Assembly: GCF_024296865.1 (NCBI RefSeq)
Contig: NZ_CP101134.1
Coordinates: 124,001 to 188,000 of the forward strand
Source of the DNA: Sphingobacterium sp. LZ7M1
Lineage (GTDB): Bacteria; Bacteroidota; Bacteroidia; Sphingobacteriales; Sphingobacteriaceae
Length of the DNA stretch: 64,000 bases
Reading direction: 5' to 3'
The notes under the pieces were generated by a model. The model did no database searches, was not told the origin of the DNA, and worked only from the letters and a program-made list of their open reading frames with translations. A program made the position numbers and the translations under genes. This document shows, in pieces, positions 32,862 through 41,223 of the stretch (position 1 is the first letter of the stretch; every line of letters begins with the position of its first letter).

Positions 32862-34631
32862 ATGAACAAAACTATAATCATCAATATAAACAGTATCGTC
32901 TTTCATATCGAGGAAGATGCATATGAAATTCTTCGATCCTATATGATCGAAATCAAAAGGCACTTCGGGAATTCTGAAGATAGCCGAGAGATTCTTGAAG
33001 ACATTGAGAACCGTATTGCGGAAATGTTTTCTGAACGTATCCAAACAGGTCGCAAGGAAGTGATCAACCGTGAGGATGTCGATCAGGTGATTGCGCAAAT
33101 GGGAAGGGTAAGTGACTTTGAGTCTGAAATCGGCGATGAGCCACGCGTAGAAAACGAATCTAGAGCTGCTTTTGCAGATCAGGCTGATCCTGCGGGCAAC
33201 TTCCAATCTGAGCAACGAGCTGAACAAGAACCAGGACATGAGCAAGCAGCTGATCCTAGTTTCACAGAATACTTGACTTCGAAGAAGTTAATGCGTGACA
33301 TGGACGACAAGGTTCTGAGCGGGGTATGTAGTGGATTATCACATTATTTCAATATCGAAGCGAAGTGGGTAAGGATCATCTTTATTTTGTTCTTCTTGTT
33401 CGGTGGATCAGGAGTGCTCTTGTACTTCGTACTGTGGGCCGTAATGCCGAAGGCAGTGACGCGTGCCGATAAATTGGCGATGCGTGGTGAACAGGCCAAC
33501 CTGCACAATTTCAAGAAGTCTTTCGATGAAGAAATGAAAGGAGTTCGCGAAAATTTTTCGGGGGCCGGCGAGCATATTAGTCGAGGAGCTCGTTCGGTTG
33601 GAGACTCTTTAGGATCTTTTTTCTCGGTCATTGGAAAAATCTTAGCCGTGTTGGTGTTGATCTGGGCAGGCTTGAGCATCATTGGTCTCTTTGTGTTCTT
33701 TGTATTCAACGTGTTGAATATTATGGGCTACCAAAACCCAATGTTTTTCCCTCCACTTGAGGTGTTAGACCCTGCTTCAGCCTTGTTTGCCATCCTAGCG
33801 GGAACCCTTGCCATCATCATCCCATTATTGGCGCTGTTCTTCTTGTTATTGCGTGTTGTCTTCAAGACAAAACCAATGAACAACTATGCAAGTATGTCCC
33901 TATTGGCGGCTTGGATTGTATCTATCGTCATGATTTTATACTTCGTGGTGGTGACCAATCAAGATTTTGTGGAAGAGAGCACCATTTCCGTAGAGAAAAC
34001 ATTGGACAAAAAAGACACCTATGTGATATCAGAGAATGATGTTCGCGTCATCAAAGCTTCCGATGAGGACTTTAGCAAGAATAAAATCAACCCTGACAAA
34101 GGAGGGATGTTGATCGGTAATTACCTGCGTAATGATATTTCTGTCCACATTGAGTCGATTGACTCCTTGAAGACACCATATATACAATATAACTATATCG
34201 CAAAAGGATCTTCCTATGCAGCAGCATCGGCTAGAGCTTCCAAGATTTCTTATAGGGTCAACCAAAATGCAGAGAACTTAATGTTCGATAGTCATTTTGC
34301 ACTGGAAGACAAACAATTGATCCGTGATCAGCATGTGAGAATGAACCTTTACTTGCCAGTTGGAACTAAAGTTCTATTGAACAAGAATATGGAGTGGAAA
34401 GTACGCGATATATGGGCAAATGAATGTCACGGAAAAGAAGAATCTAAATTTTCTGAGTGGATCATGACGAAAAATGGCTTGAAATGCATCTTAAAATTAG
34501 AAGAGGAGAAAGCCAAGGAAGCAGAAGAGTTGAAGAAGGAAGCGGAGGAAGAATTAGAAAAGACAAAAAAAGAAGATAAGAAAGCAACCTCTGAGGAAGA
34601 AGAATCGTCTTCAGAGGAGAATAACGCATAA
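32862..34631 (+). CDS. PspC-domain membrane stress protein
   Basis: A 589-residue protein. An N-terminal soluble region (1-75, with ILEDIENRIAEMF) is followed by a disordered stretch rich in Glu, Ala and Gln. The PspC domain is at about 142-200 (MRDMDDKVLSGVCSGLSHYFNIEAKWVRIIF, VLWAVMPKA). Three or four more helices lie between residues 255 and 370, then a beta-rich region of about 150 residues, and a Lys/Glu-rich coiled-coil tail ending in acidic SEEEESSSEENNA. It forms an operon with padR and probably responds to envelope stress. Confidence 0.88.
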   Translation: MNKTIIININSIVFHIEEDAYEILRSYMIEIKRHFGNSEDSREILEDIENRIAEMFSERIQTGRKEVINREDVDQVIAQMGRVSDFESEIGDEPRVENESRAAFADQADPAGNFQSEQRAEQEPGHEQAADPSFTEYLTSKKLMRDMDDKVLSGVCSGLSHYFNIEAKWVRIIFILFFLFGGSGVLLYFVLWAVMPKAVTRADKLAMRGEQANLHNFKKSFDEEMKGVRENFSGAGEHISRGARSVGDSLGSFFSVIGKILAVLVLIWAGLSIIGLFVFFVFNVLNIMGYQNPMFFPPLEVLDPASALFAILAGTLAIIIPLLALFFLLLRVVFKTKPMNNYASMSLLAAWIVSIVMILYFVVVTNQDFVEESTISVEKTLDKKDTYVISENDVRVIKASDEDFSKNKINPDKGGMLIGNYLRNDISVHIESIDSLKTPYIQYNYIAKGSSYAAASARASKISYRVNQNAENLMFDSHFALEDKQLIRDQHVRMNLYLPVGTKVLLNKNMEWKVRDIWANECHGKEESKFSEWIMTKNGLKCILKLEEEKAKEAEELKKEAEEELEKTKKEDKKATSEEEESSSEENNA

Positions 34632-34689
34632 GGGGCAATAGAATACTAACATAAAAAAACTAATCAAAATTACATTAATACCTAAGAAA

Positions 34690-37116
34690 ATGGGAAGAAT
34701 AATTACCATACTGATCCTCTTTCTGGCGGCAGTGGCTAGCAAAGCTATAGCCAGCCCTGAGGCGCAGGATACAGATATCAAGGGGCGGGTCCTGAACCAG
34801 GACAAACAACCATTAGCCTCAGCATCAGTATATTTAATGTCATCGACGGCGAATGTATTGATCAAAAGTGCGGTTACAGATGAGAATGGGGTTTATACCA
34901 TCATCAAAGCTCCGAAAGGATCCTATTATATCGAAGTTAGTTCAGTAGGCTACAGCAAGGGCAAATCTGCAGTCTTTGAATTAGGCGATAAAACCTATGA
35001 AGTTGAAGATATCGTGATGGGGACAAGCAGTCAAGCGATTGAGGCAGTTACTGTTCAAGGACAATTACCAATGGTCCAGAATGTAAATGGCAAATTAGTG
35101 TTGAACGTAGAGAATTCAACATTGGCGGCCGGTAACAATGCCTTGGAAGTTGTAAAACGTGCGCCTGGGGTAAGTGTGGATAAGGATGATAATCTGCAAT
35201 TGATGGGGCAGCAAGGGGTGAATGTCACTATTGATGGCAGACAGACCTTTATGACCGGAGAGCAATTGACGAACTTCTTAAAGTCAACCGATGCCGGTCA
35301 GATCAAGAGTGTAGAGGTGACTACGACAAGGTCTGCTAAAGACGATGCAGAAGGTGCCGTAGGTACCATCAATATCGTGCTGAAAAAGAACAGGACCGAA
35401 GGTTTCAATGGATCATTTGTGGCGAGTGCGGCACATGGTAAGCACTTCAGAGGGAATAGCTCGTTGAACCTGAACTATAAAAAGAACAATACCACTTTAT
35501 TTGGTTCCTATGCGTATACCAATAATAAAGAGGAGAATGAAATCCAGATCATGCGTGAGATCAGCGGTGGTAACAAAACCACATTTTTCGATCAAAATGC
35601 ATCGATGATCGAGGACAACAACAACCATAACTATAGGTTAGGTATTGAGCAGAAGACCTCTGACCGCAATACCATGATGCTTCAGTTATCTGGAAACAGA
35701 TATGCAGAAGATTCTGAAAACAGGAGTAGAACTGATATCGGCTTTACACCGACAAGTATTGACTCGGTTTTGAGATCGCCATCATTCAATAAGATGAGTT
35801 TGGATAGGATGTCCTTAAACTTCAACAACGAATTCAAGATGGATACCCTCGGTCAGAAATTGACTTTAGATCTTGACTGGAGCACCTTTGAAAACCGTTC
35901 GAACATGAACTATACCTATAGGACTGAGAAATTGGATGGTGAACTTTATAAACCAGAGGAGCGTGAGCGAAGCAATATGCCAACGGATATCGATATCTAT
36001 GTGGGTAAATTGGATTACGTAAAACCATTCAAAAAAGGAAGTCTAGAGGCCGGTGTGAAATACAGTAATGTGAAATCCGACAACAATATGGTTTTCGATC
36101 AATTGAATGGGGATACTTGGGAAAATGTAGCTAATAAGTCTAACCACTTTATCTATACAGAGCAAATCTCTGCTGGATACTTAGATTATAGCCGACCTTT
36201 TGGAAAATGGACTGCGAAGGTTGGTCTGCGTGCAGAATACACCATTTCTGATGGTAATTCAGTGACCAATAATGATCGGGTAAAGCGTGATTATCTAGAC
36301 TTTTTCCCATCTGCAAATATTGGATATAACCTAAGTGAGAATCATATTTTTTCTTTAGGCTATGCCAAGAAGATCACACGTCCAAATTATCGTTTCTTGA
36401 ATCCGTTCAGGTATTATATTGATAAATTGACCTATCAACAGGGTAACCCTTATATCAATCCGCAATATACGCATGGATTTACATTGAACTATACCTTGAT
36501 GAAGATGTTCAACTTTACTTTGGGTACCGATATAACCAATGATGCAATGGTTGAAAGTATGGGGCAGGATTCCGTTACGAATACAACCTGGGTAACCAGA
36601 GAGAACCTTGGTAAATCCTTGACTTCTTATTTAAACTTGAACCTGCCATTCAGAATTGGCAAGATCTGGACCATGAACAACAATATTACCGGTATCTATA
36701 TGCACTTTAAGGGTCCGATTGCAGGACATGAGGTGGATAATGGATCGTTCTTCGTACAGGCAAACAGTTTCAATAGCTTCAAGTTGAATCCACAGTGGTC
36801 ATTAGAAGCATCCATCAACGGAAATACACCTTTTGTATACAACTTGTTTAAGATACATGGAAGGGTTTCAGGAGATATCGGGGCTAACTATAACTTCAAA
36901 GACCAGAAAAGCTCATTGAAATTGGCTGTAACCGACGTGTTCCGAAGCAATAGAAATAACTTGTCTACTGACTTCCACGAGTTTCAATCGAGGATCCGTC
37001 AGTACCATGACAATCAAACAGTACGCCTTACTTTCACTTACAAATTCGGAAACCTAAAACAACAGATCCGAAAAAGCGACTCGAGAAACGAGGAAAAAGA
37101 CAGAGTAGGCAACTAA
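34690..37116 (+). CDS. TonB-dependent receptor-like outer-membrane barrel protein
   Basis: An 808-residue outer-membrane protein. A signal peptide (1-22) is followed by a carboxypeptidase-regulatory-like domain (about 28-110, IKGRVLNQDKQPLASASVYL), a plug-like region (about 115-235: MVQNVNGKLVLNVENSTLAAGNNALEVVKRAPGVSVD) and a large barrel. The pattern fits the OMP_b-brl_3 group, which often carries no TonB box. It starts 58 bases after pspC and could be part of that operon. The C-terminus ends in a short basic tail (QQIRKSDSRNEEKDRVGN) after the last strand TVRLTFTYKFG. The ligand is unknown. Confidence 0.85.
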   Translation: MGRIITILILFLAAVASKAIASPEAQDTDIKGRVLNQDKQPLASASVYLMSSTANVLIKSAVTDENGVYTIIKAPKGSYYIEVSSVGYSKGKSAVFELGDKTYEVEDIVMGTSSQAIEAVTVQGQLPMVQNVNGKLVLNVENSTLAAGNNALEVVKRAPGVSVDKDDNLQLMGQQGVNVTIDGRQTFMTGEQLTNFLKSTDAGQIKSVEVTTTRSAKDDAEGAVGTINIVLKKNRTEGFNGSFVASAAHGKHFRGNSSLNLNYKKNNTTLFGSYAYTNNKEENEIQIMREISGGNKTTFFDQNASMIEDNNNHNYRLGIEQKTSDRNTMMLQLSGNRYAEDSENRSRTDIGFTPTSIDSVLRSPSFNKMSLDRMSLNFNNEFKMDTLGQKLTLDLDWSTFENRSNMNYTYRTEKLDGELYKPEERERSNMPTDIDIYVGKLDYVKPFKKGSLEAGVKYSNVKSDNNMVFDQLNGDTWENVANKSNHFIYTEQISAGYLDYSRPFGKWTAKVGLRAEYTISDGNSVTNNDRVKRDYLDFFPSANIGYNLSENHIFSLGYAKKITRPNYRFLNPFRYYIDKLTYQQGNPYINPQYTHGFTLNYTLMKMFNFTLGTDITNDAMVESMGQDSVTNTTWVTRENLGKSLTSYLNLNLPFRIGKIWTMNNNITGIYMHFKGPIAGHEVDNGSFFVQANSFNSFKLNPQWSLEASINGNTPFVYNLFKIHGRVSGDIGANYNFKDQKSSLKLAVTDVFRSNRNNLSTDFHEFQSRIRQYHDNQTVRLTFTYKFGNLKQQIRKSDSRNEEKDRVGN

Positions 37117-37147
37117 TAAAGAACTTTGTTTCAATGTTTAGTTAATG

Positions 37148-37184
37148 AGGTCCTAGACTCCCAGTCTGGGGCCTTGGTTTTTTT
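37148..37184 (+). terminator. Terminator after the outer-membrane barrel gene
   Basis: A continuous 12-bp stem (AGGTCCTAGACT against AGTCTGGGGCCT, two G-U pairs) with loop CCC, followed by seven T. Confidence 0.85.
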
Positions 37185-37204
37185 AGAAGGTAGAGGTGAG
37201 AATT

Positions 37205-37266
37205 GAGATATGAGACATGAGATATTAAGGTCGATATCTCAAGTCTCATATCTCACATCTCATGTC
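37205..37266. repeat. GAGATATGAGACATGAGATAT inverted-repeat cluster
   Basis: Arms of 21 bp at 37205-37225 and 37234-37254 match with one mismatch and an 8-base loop. A further partial copy (ACATCTCATGTC) follows at 37255-37266. The unit is a purine-rich GAGAYATGAG word. It lies just before the LOG gene and looks like a mobile intergenic repeat rather than a terminator. Confidence 0.6.
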
Positions 37267-37284
37267 TATTACCTACCTTTAGAC

Positions 37285-37872
37285 ATGAAACTAAATCAAA
37301 TCGTTGTTTTTTGTGCTTCGAGTCCTGGCTTTGATGGGACTTTTGTGAAAGCTGCAGAGGAAGTTGGGAAAGTTTTTGTGGACCGTGGGATAACCTTAGT
37401 TTATGGTGGAGGTAGAGTTGGCTTGATGGGAGCGGTTGCGGATGCGGTCATGGAAAACGGAGGTCAGGTTATAGGGGTAATTCCTCAGTTTTTGAACAGT
37501 AAGGAGATTGGTCATAGTGATATTACGCAGTTGATCGAAGTGGATACCATGCATGAGAGAAAGGCGAAGATGAATGCCTTATGTGATGCGGTCATTGCGC
37601 TTCCCGGTGGTTTTGGAACAATGGAGGAGCTGTTTGAAATGACGACCTGGGGTCAATTGGGCCTGCATAAAAAACCTATCGGGATCCTGAATGTAGATGG
37701 TTTTTATGATCATTTGATTGCATTTATCCAACATATGGTTGATACGGGGCTGTTGAAGGAGGAAAACCAAAGGATGATCATGTATTCGGACAAGATTGAA
37801 GACTTGTTGGAACAAATGGAGGCCTATGAAGCTCCACCTGTTCCAAAATGGTTGAATCTGGAAAAATCTTGA
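37285..37872 (+). CDS. LOG-family protein (TIGR00730)
   Basis: A 195-residue Rossmann-fold enzyme. It starts MKLNQIVVFCASSPG and has GITLVYGGGRVGLMGAVADAVMENGGQVIGVIP, followed by the PGGxGTxxE motif (PGGFGTMEELFE), the signature of LOG phosphoribohydrolases that release nucleobases from nucleoside monophosphates. The ATG at 37285 is chosen because the upstream residues are encoded by the repeat. It ends 1 base before the stop of the convergent uxaC. Confidence 0.9.
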   Translation: MKLNQIVVFCASSPGFDGTFVKAAEEVGKVFVDRGITLVYGGGRVGLMGAVADAVMENGGQVIGVIPQFLNSKEIGHSDITQLIEVDTMHERKAKMNALCDAVIALPGGFGTMEELFEMTTWGQLGLHKKPIGILNVDGFYDHLIAFIQHMVDTGLLKEENQRMIMYSDKIEDLLEQMEAYEAPPVPKWLNLEKS

Positions 37873-37873
37873 T

Positions 37874-39286
37874 CTAACCTTGTTTCTTGAAAGGGAAATA
37901 GGCTTTGGCATTGTAATAACAGATGTCCTGTACGATCTTGCCAATCCATTTTATATCATGCGGTAATTCACCATTGACGATATCCTCTGCGAAAATATTG
38001 CAGAGTAACCTTCTAAAATATTCATGTCTTGGGAATGACAGGAAACTACGGGAGTCGGTCAACATCCCTACAAATCGGCTGATCAACCCAATGTTTGAAA
38101 GACTGTTGATCTGTTTTGTCATCCCGTCTTTTTGGTCATGGTACCACCATGCTGAACCATATTGTATCTTGCCAGCTGTAGTTCCATCATTGAAATTGCC
38201 ACACATTGCGGCAAACAGGTCATTGTCGGATGCATTCAGATTGTATAGGATTGTTTTGCCCAATTTTTCTTTCGCTGCCAAGCGGTCTAAGAATTTTACC
38301 AAGCCCAAACCTTGGGAATAGTCGCCGATACTATCAAATCCGGTATCAGGTCCCAGTTTTTTCAAGGAGCCGGAATTTGTGTTACGGAAAGCCCCTACAT
38401 GAAATTGCTGAACCCAATTCTTTTCATTGTCCCATTCTGCAAAATGAAGCAATAATGCGGATTTAAATTTATTGATTTCCTCTAGCGTCAAATCATTCCC
38501 CTGTCTAACCTTAGTGAAGATGTTGGAGATTTCACTCTCTGTGAAATCTTCTGCATATAGGTGACTCAAGCCATGGTCAGAAACACAACAGCCGTTCTGG
38601 GCAAAGAAGTCATGTCGGGATTTTAGGGCATCGAGGTAATCTTGCAGATTGTTGATATCGCTATTGGCTACCTCTCCTAGTCGGTTTACATATTGGTTGA
38701 AAGCTTCTTTGTTCTCCGGACTCATAGCCTTATCAGGTCGAAAAGCGGGGAACATATCAAATTTACCTGGGTTCTTGGCATAAGCCTGATGGAACTCCAG
38801 CGAGTCGATAGGGTCATCTGTGGTACAGATGGTTTCCACTTTCATCTGTTCCAATAACCCATGGACCGACATATTGGGTTGTGCCAAATCTTGGTTGGCT
38901 TTTTCGAAAACAGCATCAGCATTGTCGGCAGATAGGAGGTCATGAATGCCAAAATAGCGTTGCAATTCGAGATGGGTCCAATGGTATAATGGGTTTCTTA
39001 AGGTATAAGGGACTGTTTCGGCCCATTTATGAAACTTTTCTTGGTCACTTGCGGCACCTGTAATAAATTTTTCGTCGATCCCATTTGCGCGCATGGCTCT
39101 CCATTTGTAATGGTCGCCATGTAACCAAATTTCAGTGATATTTGAAAATTGTTTATTGGCAGCCACCTCGTTAGGTGGTAAGTGATTATGATAATCTATA
39201 ATAGGTAGTTCTTTTGCATAGTCATGGTAAAGCTCTTCTGCCACTCGGCTTTGCAAAAGAAAATTTTCATCCAAGAATGGTTTCAT
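37874..39286 (-). CDS. uxaC: Glucuronate isomerase UxaC
   Basis: A 470-residue enzyme that converts D-glucuronate to D-fructuronate (and galacturonate to tagaturonate) at the top of the Ashwell pathway. The sequence has IIDYHNHLPPNEVAANKQF, ITEIWLHGDHYKWRAMRANGI, MKVETICTTDDPIDSLEFH and DARSFL-like TDSRSFLSFPRHEYFRRLLCN, all typical of UxaC. Its length is normal for the family. No other uronate gene is next to it, so the pathway is probably dispersed. It converges on the LOG gene with 1 base between stops. Confidence 0.95.
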   Translation of the reverse strand: MKPFLDENFLLQSRVAEELYHDYAKELPIIDYHNHLPPNEVAANKQFSNITEIWLHGDHYKWRAMRANGIDEKFITGAASDQEKFHKWAETVPYTLRNPLYHWTHLELQRYFGIHDLLSADNADAVFEKANQDLAQPNMSVHGLLEQMKVETICTTDDPIDSLEFHQAYAKNPGKFDMFPAFRPDKAMSPENKEAFNQYVNRLGEVANSDINNLQDYLDALKSRHDFFAQNGCCVSDHGLSHLYAEDFTESEISNIFTKVRQGNDLTLEEINKFKSALLLHFAEWDNEKNWVQQFHVGAFRNTNSGSLKKLGPDTGFDSIGDYSQGLGLVKFLDRLAAKEKLGKTILYNLNASDNDLFAAMCGNFNDGTTAGKIQYGSAWWYHDQKDGMTKQINSLSNIGLISRFVGMLTDSRSFLSFPRHEYFRRLLCNIFAEDIVNGELPHDIKWIGKIVQDICYYNAKAYFPFKKQG

Positions 39287-39416
39287 ACGCTATGATTGTT
39301 AGATTTTAAGTTTAGAATTGACAGAGCTTGAAAATAAGTAATTCTGCGCAAAAAGCTAACAAAAAGCTATTAAAAATGTTATATTTATAATAAAAGGATA
39401 AACACAAGCATTGAAT

Positions 39417-40238
39417 ATGAAAACTACCTTATTAATTACATTGATAGTCTTTTGCTCACAACTGGGCTTTAGTCAGACGAAATTGACTCAACTTTGGGAG
39501 TCTAAGGAACAGCTTCCTACCCCAGAATCGGTATTATATTCGCCAGAGAAATCGGCTTTGTACGTGTCATTGATAGACGGAGATGGCGTTGCAAAGGATG
39601 GAAAGGGCGGAGTGGCCATTTTGAATTTGGACGGAAGTCTAAAGGATGCGACTTGGGTGCAAGGACTGAATGCTCCTAAAGGTTTGGCCATGCATAAAGA
39701 CTTGCTTTATGTTGCTGATATTGATGAAGTCGTGGTGATCGACATGATTACCGGTAATGTCATCAACCAAATTAAGATCCCTGATGCACAATTCTTGAAT
39801 GATGTCACTGTGGACAACAATGGAAAGGTCTATGTCTCTGATACCAGGAAAGGAGAGATTCACCTGATCCATAATAATAAACCATCTCTTTTCATGAAAG
39901 ATGTAAAGGATGTCAATGGCCTACGTGTTATTGATGGTGTGTTGTATGCGATGGCAGGTCCTGAATTATGGAAAATTGACGCCAATAAAAATCATACTGT
40001 TGTGGCTAAAGGATTGCAATTGGGTGGTGATGGATTAGAGCCTGTTGGTGATGGCAGTTATTTGGTGACTTGTTGGGGAGGATTAATCTATCATATCGCA
40101 GCAAACGGAACGGTAACTGAACTGTTAGATGTAAGGGATAAGATGAAAACTGCGGATTTAGGATACAACCAAAAAGAGAAAATCTTGTATGTTCCAACCT
40201 TCTTGAACAATAGCGTTGTGGCGTATAAGTTAGACTAA
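39417..40238 (+). CDS. SMP-30/gluconolactonase-like beta-propeller protein
   Basis: A 273-residue exported protein. The signal MKTTLLITLIVFCSQLGFSQ starts at the ATG at 39417 (the ORF could begin at 39411). The mature part has blades with LYVSLIDGDGVAK, LYVADIDEVVVIDMIT, NDVTVDNNGKVYVSDTRKGEI and ILYVPTFLNNSVVAYKL, the pattern of SMP-30/NHL propellers that hydrolyse lactones. The metal ligands (E, N, D) of the lactonases cannot be checked without a structure. It is divergent from uxaC, which could suggest shared sugar-acid metabolism. Confidence 0.75.
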   Translation: MKTTLLITLIVFCSQLGFSQTKLTQLWESKEQLPTPESVLYSPEKSALYVSLIDGDGVAKDGKGGVAILNLDGSLKDATWVQGLNAPKGLAMHKDLLYVADIDEVVVIDMITGNVINQIKIPDAQFLNDVTVDNNGKVYVSDTRKGEIHLIHNNKPSLFMKDVKDVNGLRVIDGVLYAMAGPELWKIDANKNHTVVAKGLQLGGDGLEPVGDGSYLVTCWGGLIYHIAANGTVTELLDVRDKMKTADLGYNQKEKILYVPTFLNNSVVAYKLD

Positions 40239-40256
40239 AACAATAATTAAGACATA

Positions 40257-40292
40257 AAAAAAGGATTCAAGCCATAACTTGAATCCTTTTTT
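40257..40292. terminator. Terminator between convergent genes
   Basis: AAAAAAGGATTCAAG and CTTGAATCCTTTTTT form a perfect 15-bp stem with a 6-base loop, flanked by A and T runs, between the SMP-30-like (+) and TlpA-like (-) genes. Confidence 0.92.
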
Positions 40293-40293
40293 A

Positions 40294-40959
40294 TTATTTC
40301 AGGATCTCCCTGAGTTTATTGTTGAGTTCGTCGCCATGCAGGTTTCGTGCTACAACTTTTCCTTCAGGATCCACCAAGATATTTTGCGGAATGGCTTTCA
40401 CGCCATAAGCTAGACTTGCTGAGTTGTTCCAGCCCTGAAGATCGGAAACATGCTTCCAAGTCAGGTTGTCATCTTTTACTGCTTTTGCCCAAGGTTCAAA
40501 TTCCTTGTCAAATGATACTCCTAAGATTTCGAAGTTTTTATCCTTGAATTCAGCATAAGTCTTGACCAACTTAGGGTTTTCTTCACGGCAGGGAGGACAC
40601 CAGGAAGCCCAAAAATCAATGAGTACATATTTACCTTTCAGATCCGATAGGGAATAAGGTTCACCTGCTAAATCAAATTGGGTGATGCTTGGCGATTTTT
40701 TGCCAGGCAGGGTATTCTTTAGGGCGTCCAAATAGCGATCAAATATTTTACCTTCGGTGGATTTCTTGACTTTTTTATCCAACGTCTTGAATAGATCGGC
40801 CAATTCCTGGTATTCTGGGAAATAGCCACCCACTCTTTGGATTAGACGGATTGAGCTTACCTCCTTGGGATTTGCCTTTACTTGTGCAATGAGTTCTTCC
40901 TTGGTTTGTGCGAACAAAAGGCTCGGTATAAATGCTATTAAAAATATTAATTTCTTCAT
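40294..40959 (-). CDS. TlpA-family thiol-disulfide oxidoreductase
   Basis: A 221-residue exported protein. The signal MKKLIFLIAFIPSLLFAQ fixes the start at 40959; the ORF extends to 41004 but the extra residues are not a leader. A helical N-terminal part (about 20-80) precedes the thioredoxin domain with LKGKYVLIDFWASWCPPCREENPKL (CPPC active site near residue 120), the cis-Pro segment GVKAIPQNILVDPEGKV and a C-terminal helix. It reduces or oxidises disulfides in the periplasm, probably for cytochrome or envelope protein maturation. Confidence 0.9.
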   Translation of the reverse strand: MKKLIFLIAFIPSLLFAQTKEELIAQVKANPKEVSSIRLIQRVGGYFPEYQELADLFKTLDKKVKKSTEGKIFDRYLDALKNTLPGKKSPSITQFDLAGEPYSLSDLKGKYVLIDFWASWCPPCREENPKLVKTYAEFKDKNFEILGVSFDKEFEPWAKAVKDDNLTWKHVSDLQGWNNSASLAYGVKAIPQNILVDPEGKVVARNLHGDELNNKLREILK

Positions 40960-40987
40960 TTTGTGAATTATGATTTCCAAAATTATC

Positions 40988-41019
40988 AATAATCTACCAA
41001 ACAAGTAGATTATTTTTTT
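40988..41019. repeat. Hairpin with T-run between tlpA-like gene and nagB
   Basis: AATAATCTAC (40988-40997) and GTAGATTATT (41005-41014) form a perfect 10-bp stem with a 7-base loop, followed by a T-run on the plus strand. Terminator-like on the plus strand, but no plus-strand gene ends here. On the minus strand it would lie in the leader of the TlpA-like gene. Confidence 0.45.
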
Positions 41020-41223
41020 AAAATTCTCATAGATAGAGTCAATTATTTAAAATTATATTAATAAATAAATATCCGTCTGTTTTAATAATTATTGATTAAA
41101 ATAATTGCTGTAGCTGTGATTTTCGTTGAAAACGTTTACAAAATCAAAAAGATTTGCATTTTATGCACGTACAGCCTTATAAATTGTTAAATTTGAGGCT
41201 CACTAAGGTATTTTTCAATTTAA

